10,140 bases of DNA from an uncultured Demequina sp. (GTDB lineage: Bacteria; Actinomycetota; Actinomycetes; Actinomycetales; Demequinaceae): the NCBI GenBank assembly GCA_937925595.1, contig CALALQ010000002.1, forward strand, positions 1-10,140. Direction: 5' to 3'. The notes beneath the pieces are model-generated. The model saw only the letters and a list, made by a program, of their open reading frames with translations. It did not search any database and was not told the origin of the DNA. The position numbers were made by a program, and so were the translations under genes. The first letter of the stretch is position 1. The number at the start of each line of letters is the position of its first letter. Shown here one piece after another: positions 5,486 through 10,140 of the stretch.

Positions 5486-6370
5486 ATGACGCTGCTGGAC
5501 ATCATCAACGCCCCGGGAACGTCGATCGCGCCGGGCGCGTACGACGCGGTTTCGGCACGGATGGTCGAACGCGCGGGCTTCGACCTGGCATACATGTCGG
5601 GGGCGGGCATCTCGATGTCGGCGTTCGGGTACCCCGACATCGGCCTGGTCTCGTTCGACGAGGTGCTCGGGCGAATCGATGCGATCGCCGGAAGCATCTC
5701 GATTCCTCTCATCGCCGACGGCGACACCGGCTACGGGGGTGTGCTCAACACGGTGCGCACGATCCGAGAGTTCGAGCGCTTCGGCGCGGCGGCGATCCAG
5801 ATGGAGGATCAGATCTTCCCCAAGCGCTGCGGACACGAGGCAGGTCGCAAGGTCGTACCGACGAAAGACATGTGCGACAAGGTGAAGGCCGCATGCGACA
5901 CCAGGCGAAGCGAGGACTTTCTCATCATCGCCCGGACCGATGCGCGGACCGAGCACGGAATCGAGGAGGCGATCGCTCGCGGCATCGCCTACCGGGAGGC
6001 CGGCGCCGACGTCATCTTCCTCGAGTCGCTGGAGTCTGCGGACGAGATGCGCAGGGCGTGCGCGGAGATCGACGCGCCGATGATGGCGAACATGGTCGAG
6101 GGCGGACGCAGCCCGCTGCTGTCGAAGACAGAGCTCGAGGACGTCGGGTATTCGCTGGCGATCTTCCCGAACTCCCTGCTGCGTGCGGTCTGCAAGACCG
6201 CGGAGCGGGTCTTCGGCATCCTTAAGGAGACCGGGGGCACGACGTCGCTGTTGCCGGAGATGTACTCGCACACGCAGCTGTGGAATCTGATGTCCAACGA
6301 CGAGTGGGCCGCGTACGAGCGCTATGTCATCGACGGCACCGAGGAGGTGCCGCTCCCGTCGAGGGCGTGA
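5486..6370 (+). CDS. Isocitrate lyase/PEP mutase superfamily lyase (2-methylisocitrate lyase-like)
   Basis: A 294-residue single-domain TIM-barrel enzyme of the isocitrate lyase/PEP mutase superfamily, close in size to PrpB. PGAYDAVSARM (16-26) and the ADGDTGYGG magnesium-binding stretch (77-85, Asp78 and Asp80) are clear. IQMEDQ (104-109) is followed by KRCGH (113-117), whose Cys115 is the catalytic base of true lyases and is lacking in PEP mutases. IIARTDA (148-153 region) and FLES with Glu180 complete the site. Relatives cleave 2-methylisocitrate to pyruvate plus succinate, or 2,3-dimethylmalate to pyruvate plus propionate; oxaloacetate decarboxylases share the fold but usually not the cysteine. 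ATG 5486 has AGGAGAG seven bases upstream. It is the last gene of the operon, and no terminator is visible before the convergent gene at 6392. Class is firm, substrate is not. Confidence 0.9.
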   Translation: MTLLDIINAPGTSIAPGAYDAVSARMVERAGFDLAYMSGAGISMSAFGYPDIGLVSFDEVLGRIDAIAGSISIPLIADGDTGYGGVLNTVRTIREFERFGAAAIQMEDQIFPKRCGHEAGRKVVPTKDMCDKVKAACDTRRSEDFLIIARTDARTEHGIEEAIARGIAYREAGADVIFLESLESADEMRRACAEIDAPMMANMVEGGRSPLLSKTELEDVGYSLAIFPNSLLRAVCKTAERVFGILKETGGTTSLLPEMYSHTQLWNLMSNDEWAAYERYVIDGTEEVPLPSRA

Positions 6371-6391
6371 GGTTCGTACTGCGTTTCCGGG

Positions 6392-7474
6392 TCAGCCCGC
6401 CGCCACCGCACGGACGATCGCGTCCCTGACTTCCGTCGTCGTCGAGCTCCCGCCGAGATCCGCCGTGCGGACGCCCTCTGCCAGCACGCGGCTCACGGCA
6501 CGCTCGGCGATGTCGGCAGCCTCGACCAGAGCGGTAGAGAAGCGTTGCTGCCCGAGCCACCGCAGGAGCATCGCCGCCGACTCGATCATCCCGACGGGGT
6601 TCGCGAGGTTCCGTCCTGCGATGTCGGGCGCTGACCCGTGCGCGGCCTGGGCCATCGCATGCTCCGCCCCGGCGTTGAGCGAGGCGGAGCATCCCAGACC
6701 GCCCACGACCTCGCCGACGAGGTCGGAGAGCACATCCCCGGTCAGGTTCTCCGTGAGGATCACGTCGAAGGTCGCGGGGCGGCGCACGAGCAGAGCTGCC
6801 ATCGAGTCGAAGAGGGAGTCGTCGGTCGGCACATCGGGATACGACCGCGCAACGTCGCGGCACTCGCTGAGCCACAGTCCGAACGACCGGGGCATGACGT
6901 TCGACTTGTGGACGATCGTCAGGCGGCCCTGGCGCGCGCGTGCCAGTTCGAACGCCGCTATCGCGATGCGACGGATGCGGGCACGGGTGAACAGGCCCAT
7001 CGTGATCACCGAGTCGGGGTCGGGCATCACCTCGCCGTCTCCCGCGAACATGTTGCGATCCGAGTAGAGCCCTTCCGTGTTCTCGCGCACGGTCACCAGG
7101 TCGACCCCCTCACGAAGGCTCTTGACGCCGGGGCGGCTGCGAGCCGGACGGATGTTCGCAAAGAGGTCGTATCTCACGCGAAGCTGTGCGCTCGGAACCC
7201 TGTCCGGTCCTCGCTGCCACTCTTCGCCGTAAGACTGACTGTCGTGCGGGCCGACGATCCACCCCGCGCACGAGTCGAGAACGGGGAAGTTCTCCGGTGG
7301 GATGCAGCGGCCGACCGCGGCCACGCTGGCCGCCCCCATGGGGAGCGGCACCCATTCGATCGCCTCGGCGCCTGCGCGCTCGGCGGCCGCCTCAGCAACG
7401 CGCAGCGCCGCCGGAACGATCTCGGGTCCGATGGCGTCGCCTTCCATCACGGCGATCCGCAGCGGTCCTGTCAT
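6392..7474 (-). CDS. Isocitrate/isopropylmalate dehydrogenase-family beta-decarboxylating dehydrogenase
   Basis: A 360-residue NAD(P)-dependent enzyme of the isocitrate / 3-isopropylmalate / tartrate dehydrogenase family, which oxidises a 2-hydroxyacid and usually removes the beta-carboxylate as CO2. Conserved elements in order: GDAIGPEIV (12-20); LRVRYDLFANIRP with substrate-binding arginines near 99 and 109; VRENTEGLYS with Arg130 and Tyr137; VHKSNV with catalytic Lys190; the metal-binding aspartates at 223, 247 and 251 in the FDS and GDVLSD motifs; and the cofactor loop HGSAPDIAG (279-287). RENTEGLY is the wording of isocitrate-dehydrogenase-like members, whereas isopropylmalate dehydrogenases have RELTGGIY. 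Its ATG overlaps the stop of the upstream decarboxylase gene by four bases (ATGA at 7471-7474), so it is the third gene of the minus operon. Likely substrate: an isocitrate-, malate- or tartrate-like acid linked to the pathway. Confidence 0.88.
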   Translation of the reverse strand: MTGPLRIAVMEGDAIGPEIVPAALRVAEAAAERAGAEAIEWVPLPMGAASVAAVGRCIPPENFPVLDSCAGWIVGPHDSQSYGEEWQRGPDRVPSAQLRVRYDLFANIRPARSRPGVKSLREGVDLVTVRENTEGLYSDRNMFAGDGEVMPDPDSVITMGLFTRARIRRIAIAAFELARARQGRLTIVHKSNVMPRSFGLWLSECRDVARSYPDVPTDDSLFDSMAALLVRRPATFDVILTENLTGDVLSDLVGEVVGGLGCSASLNAGAEHAMAQAAHGSAPDIAGRNLANPVGMIESAAMLLRWLGQQRFSTALVEAADIAERAVSRVLAEGVRTADLGGSSTTTEVRDAIVRAVAAG

Positions 7475-9168
7475 GCCTTCTCCTGTGATTCGAGTCGTGT
7501 GCGTGCGAGGTCTGAGAGTCGCGCGGCAGGCGAGATGAGATCCGGATCGGTGAGGATGTCGATGACGGTCACGCCAGCGGTGGCCGCCGACGCATCGAGG
7601 GCCTTCCGCAGCGCCGCGGCGCTGTCGACCGAGATCCCTGTCGCGCCGAGCGACTCCGCGAGCTTGGCGATGTCGACCGCTCCGATGGCGACACCTGCGA
7701 CCCGTCCCATCTCCCGCTGCTGGTGCATCGCGATCGTGCCATACAGACCGTTGCGGAAGACGAGCACCGTGAGCGTCACCCCGTATCGCACCGCGGTCTC
7801 GATCTCCACACCGGACATGAGAAAGCCGCCGTCGCCGGCCACCGCGACGACGCGTCGCTCGGTGTCGGCGAGTGCCGCGGCAATGCCTGCAGGAACTCCG
7901 TAGCCCATGGCTCCGCTGATCGGGGCGAGCTGGGTGTGTGCGGCGTCGTACGGCCAGTACGCGTGCAGGAAGGCGGAGAAGTTGCCCGCGTCGCTGGCGA
8001 CGATCGTGTCGGCGGGAAGCCGGTCGCGCATCACCTCGAGGACGACGGCGGGATCGAGGCCGCGGACCGCGGCACGCCGCCGTGGTGTCGATGCCGTGAC
8101 CGCCTCCGCGTGAGCGTCGCCGAAATCCCTTCCGATGCGCTCTCCGGGCGCCCGCTCGAGACGATCGAGCAGGTCGCCGACTTCTCCGACGACTGACCAG
8201 TCGCTGTGGAGGGGCGCGCCCATGACCGAGTCGTCGGTGCCCACGTGGATGACGCGGGCGCTGGTGGGGGGCAGGGTGAACGACTGGGTCGTCACCTCGT
8301 CCAAACGCGACCCCAGCACGAGCACGAGGTCGGCCTGGCGGAGTGCCGCCAGGACGGGGGCGGGCGTCCCGAGCGTCAGGTGTCCCAGGTAATGCGGGTC
8401 CTCACGGGGGAACACGTCCTGCCGCCGGAACGCGCAGTACACGCCGACGCCGTAGCTCGCGGCGAAGCGTACCAACTCGGCGCGGAGCCCCTGCGCGCCC
8501 GGGCCGACGATCGCCACCGGCGACTTGGCGCCGTCGATCGCCGCGGCGAGCGCGTGGACCGTGGCATCCGTCACGACAGGCGGCGATACCGCCGCCTGCA
8601 CGCGTCGGACCGCGAGCTCGACCGCCTGCTCGCTCGGGCTGGCGTCGAGGATGTCGGCCGGAAGCGCGACGACGACTGGCCCGGGGCGGCCCGACACCGA
8701 ACGGATCAGCGCGGTGGCGATGAGGTCGGGGATGCGCTCGGTCGTGTGCGCGGTGGTCGCCCATTTGGCGATGGGGCGGAAGAAGGCCGCCAGATCGACC
8801 TCCTGGAACGCTTCCTTCTCCGCACGCGTCTCTTCGACCTGTCCCAGCAAGATCAGCATCGGCGTGGAATCCTGATACGCCGTGTGCACGCCGATGGCGA
8901 GATTGCTCCCACCGACTGCCCGTGTGGCAGTGGCAACTGCAGGGACCCCGGTGAGTTTGGCATCCGCTTCGGCCATGAAGGCGGCACCTGATTCATGGCG
9001 GGTCGAGATCAGCGTCACCTCGCTGCTCTGCTCCACCGCATCGAGCACCTGCAGGAAACTTTCGCCGGGCACGGTGTAGACGCGGCGGACTCCGGCCGCG
9101 GCGAGGATCCGCACGATGGCATCCCCCGCATGCCGCTGCCCGGTCGCGCCGTTCTCAAGGTCGGACAC
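7471..9168 (-). CDS. Thiamine-diphosphate-dependent decarboxylase/carboligase (acetolactate-synthase-like)
   Basis: A 565-residue enzyme with the three-domain layout of the pyruvate-oxidase/acetolactate-synthase family. VYTVPGESFLQVLDA and STRHESGAAFMAEADAKLTG open the N-terminal PYR domain, with Glu59 as the cofactor-activating glutamate. RPGPVVVALPADIL (161-174) closes that domain, a central Rossmann-like domain follows, and the PP domain holds the diphosphate/magnesium motif AGDGGFLMSG (444-453) ending in FRN (471-473). Members either decarboxylate a 2-oxoacid to an aldehyde or ligate it. Flanked by an aldehyde dehydrogenase and a hydroxyacid dehydrogenase, simple decarboxylation of a 2-oxoacid seems likely, though a carboligase is possible. 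The start is GTG at 9168, with GGTGAG upstream inside the end of the aldehyde dehydrogenase gene (14-base overlap). A dedicated biosynthetic acetolactate synthase is unlikely, as no small subunit gene is adjacent. Confidence 0.88.
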   Translation of the reverse strand: MSDLENGATGQRHAGDAIVRILAAAGVRRVYTVPGESFLQVLDAVEQSSEVTLISTRHESGAAFMAEADAKLTGVPAVATATRAVGGSNLAIGVHTAYQDSTPMLILLGQVEETRAEKEAFQEVDLAAFFRPIAKWATTAHTTERIPDLIATALIRSVSGRPGPVVVALPADILDASPSEQAVELAVRRVQAAVSPPVVTDATVHALAAAIDGAKSPVAIVGPGAQGLRAELVRFAASYGVGVYCAFRRQDVFPREDPHYLGHLTLGTPAPVLAALRQADLVLVLGSRLDEVTTQSFTLPPTSARVIHVGTDDSVMGAPLHSDWSVVGEVGDLLDRLERAPGERIGRDFGDAHAEAVTASTPRRRAAVRGLDPAVVLEVMRDRLPADTIVASDAGNFSAFLHAYWPYDAAHTQLAPISGAMGYGVPAGIAAALADTERRVVAVAGDGGFLMSGVEIETAVRYGVTLTVLVFRNGLYGTIAMHQQREMGRVAGVAIGAVDIAKLAESLGATGISVDSAAALRKALDASAATAGVTVIDILTDPDLISPAARLSDLARTRLESQEKA

Positions 9169-10140
9169 TGATGCTCACCGTCCTGGTCGTCGTATAGAAG
9201 TCGAGGGCGGCCAAACCCTGCTCGCGCTCGCCGTAGGACGATCCGCCGGCACCGCCGAAAGGGAGCCAGTAGTCGACGCCGGTCGTCGGCCGATTCACCT
9301 TCACCACCCCGCTTGCCACCTCGTCGGCGACGGTCATGGCGTCGCTGAGCGCGTCGCCGTAGATCGCGGTGACCAGGCGGAGCGGGTGCCGATTCACGAG
9401 ACCCACGGCGGTCGCGGCATCGGGAACGACCGTCACCGACGCGATCGGGCCGAACACCTCTTCGCGGACCAATTGCGCGTCGTGCGCGGGTTCGATCACC
9501 AGGGTGGGCGGCGCCATCCACCCCTCGCCCTGGATGGGTGCCGGCCGAAGGACCGCGCCGCCCGATGATGCCGCGGCTTCGGCGACGCGGTCGAGCGACC
9601 GCGCGCTGATGACGGGACCGACCGTCGTGTCCTCGGAGGCCGGATCTCCGACGGCCAGAGCAGCCCACGCCTCGGCGAGCGCGTCTGCGGCGCGCCGCCC
9701 GCGATCCTGCACGACGATGATCCGGCTGGTTGCCGTACACTTCTGGCCCGCATAGCCCGTGGCGGCCGCAGCGATGCTGGTCGCAGCGTGTGCGAGGTCG
9801 GCGCTGGGGAGGATGATCGACGCGTTGGACCCCCCGAGCTCGGCCTGGACCGGCACGCCGCGCTGCGCCGCTCGCACGGTCACCGACCGGCCGACCGCTG
9901 TGGAGCCGGTGAAGGAGATCGCGTCGGCGTGATTTAGCAGCGCCGCCCCGGCAGCAGGGCCACCCACGATGACCCTGAACACGTCCTCAGGGAGGCACTG
10001 GGCCGCGAGTTCACCGAGACGCAGTCCGCACGCGGACGCCTCCGGGGCGACCTTGACAAGGACTGTATTGCCCGTTGCGAGCGCGGGCGCAGCCTTCCAC
10101 ATCGGGATCGCGAGCGGAAAGTTCCAAGGCGTGATAAGGC
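9155..10140 (-). CDS. Aldehyde dehydrogenase, KGSADH-like, N-terminus outside the window
   Basis: The gene runs off the right edge; about 327 C-terminal residues are visible, beginning LITPWNFPLAIPMWKAAPAL, the standard early part of the NAD(P)-binding domain. The first roughly 130 residues are missing. Visible motifs: VLVKVAPEA (cofactor lysine), FTGSTAVG, the general-base glutamate in QAELGGSN (codon at 9839-9841), the catalytic cysteine in GQKCTATSR (codon at 9737-9739) and REEVFGPIASV. The C-terminal VDYWLPFGGAGGSSYGEREQ resembles the 2-oxoglutarate-semialdehyde (2,5-dioxovalerate) dehydrogenase branch, which favours aldehydes carrying a carboxylate. It is upstream of the thiamine-diphosphate enzyme and overlaps it by 14 bases, so the two probably work in sequence: 2-oxoacid to aldehyde to acid. 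Succinate semialdehyde or a substituted relative would be a fitting substrate (inference). Confidence 0.9.
   Translation of the reverse strand, partial: LITPWNFPLAIPMWKAAPALATGNTVLVKVAPEASACGLRLGELAAQCLPEDVFRVIVGGPAAGAALLNHADAISFTGSTAVGRSVTVRAAQRGVPVQAELGGSNASIILPSADLAHAATSIAAAATGYAGQKCTATSRIIVVQDRGRRAADALAEAWAALAVGDPASEDTTVGPVISARSLDRVAEAAASSGGAVLRPAPIQGEGWMAPPTLVIEPAHDAQLVREEVFGPIASVTVVPDAATAVGLVNRHPLRLVTAIYGDALSDAMTVADEVASGVVKVNRPTTGVDYWLPFGGAGGSSYGEREQGLAALDFYTTTRTVSISVRP

Noticed and set aside
6392..7474. 3-isopropylmalate dehydrogenase of leucine synthesis (leuB)
   Set aside because: Has RENTEGLY rather than RELTGGIY and no other leu genes nearby.
6638..7903. 421-codon plus-strand frame across the isocitrate-DH-like and ThDP genes
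   Set aside because: Antisense to two genes with clear catalytic motifs; composition is arginine/alanine/histidine-rich shadow sequence without motifs.
7471..9168. Biosynthetic acetolactate synthase large subunit (ilvB)
   Set aside because: No small subunit or ilvC nearby; coupled instead to an aldehyde dehydrogenase and an isocitrate-DH-like gene in a catabolic setting.

Overview
The window is high-GC DNA with actinobacterial traits: an actinobacterial-type FBP-domain gene fragment, strong AGGAG-type ribosome binding sites, short spacers and coupled genes. A member of the Microbacteriaceae or a relative would fit, but this is inference. I see no rRNA, tRNA, CRISPR array or intact insertion sequence.

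Left part (1 to about 1670): a scar. An FBP-domain (EF-G-binding type) zinc-finger gene is cut off before its second cysteine pair. About 100 bp of small inverted and direct repeats follow, then an N-terminal fragment of a serine recombinase (minus strand) that is frameshifted and ends at the repeats. Next come a possible 19-codon ORF with a strong ribosome binding site, a 30-base perfect hairpin terminator, a DUF898-type small membrane protein (minus strand) with an uncertain start, and a decayed C-terminus of an M23 (LytM) peptidase. This looks like the worn edge of a genomic island or an old integration site.

Middle and right part (1670 to 10140): a catabolic locus. A GntR/FCD repressor (minus) is divergent from a plus-strand operon of three genes: a TcuA-like FAD-dependent tricarballylate-type dehydrogenase, an MmgE/PrpD-family protein and a 2-methylisocitrate-lyase-like enzyme of the isocitrate lyase/PEP mutase superfamily. 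Facing it, a minus-strand operon encodes (in transcription order) an aldehyde dehydrogenase that runs off the right edge, a thiamine-diphosphate decarboxylase/carboligase and an isocitrate/isopropylmalate-dehydrogenase-family enzyme. Genes within both operons overlap or nearly touch. The two operons converge with 21 bp between stop codons.

Working model (inference): the plus operon desaturates a tricarballylate-like acid to an aconitate-like one, hydrates (or decarboxylates) it, and cleaves the isocitrate-like product to succinate plus a 2-oxoacid. The minus operon oxidises a hydroxyacid to a 2-oxoacid, decarboxylates that to an aldehyde and oxidises the aldehyde to an acid. Together they would be a self-contained route for an aconitate-, alkylcitrate- or tricarballylate-type substrate. 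The regulatory gap carries a repeated GTCTTNCGTA motif and a 7-bp inverted repeat that are good candidates for the repressor's operators. The real substrate cannot be read from the sequence.
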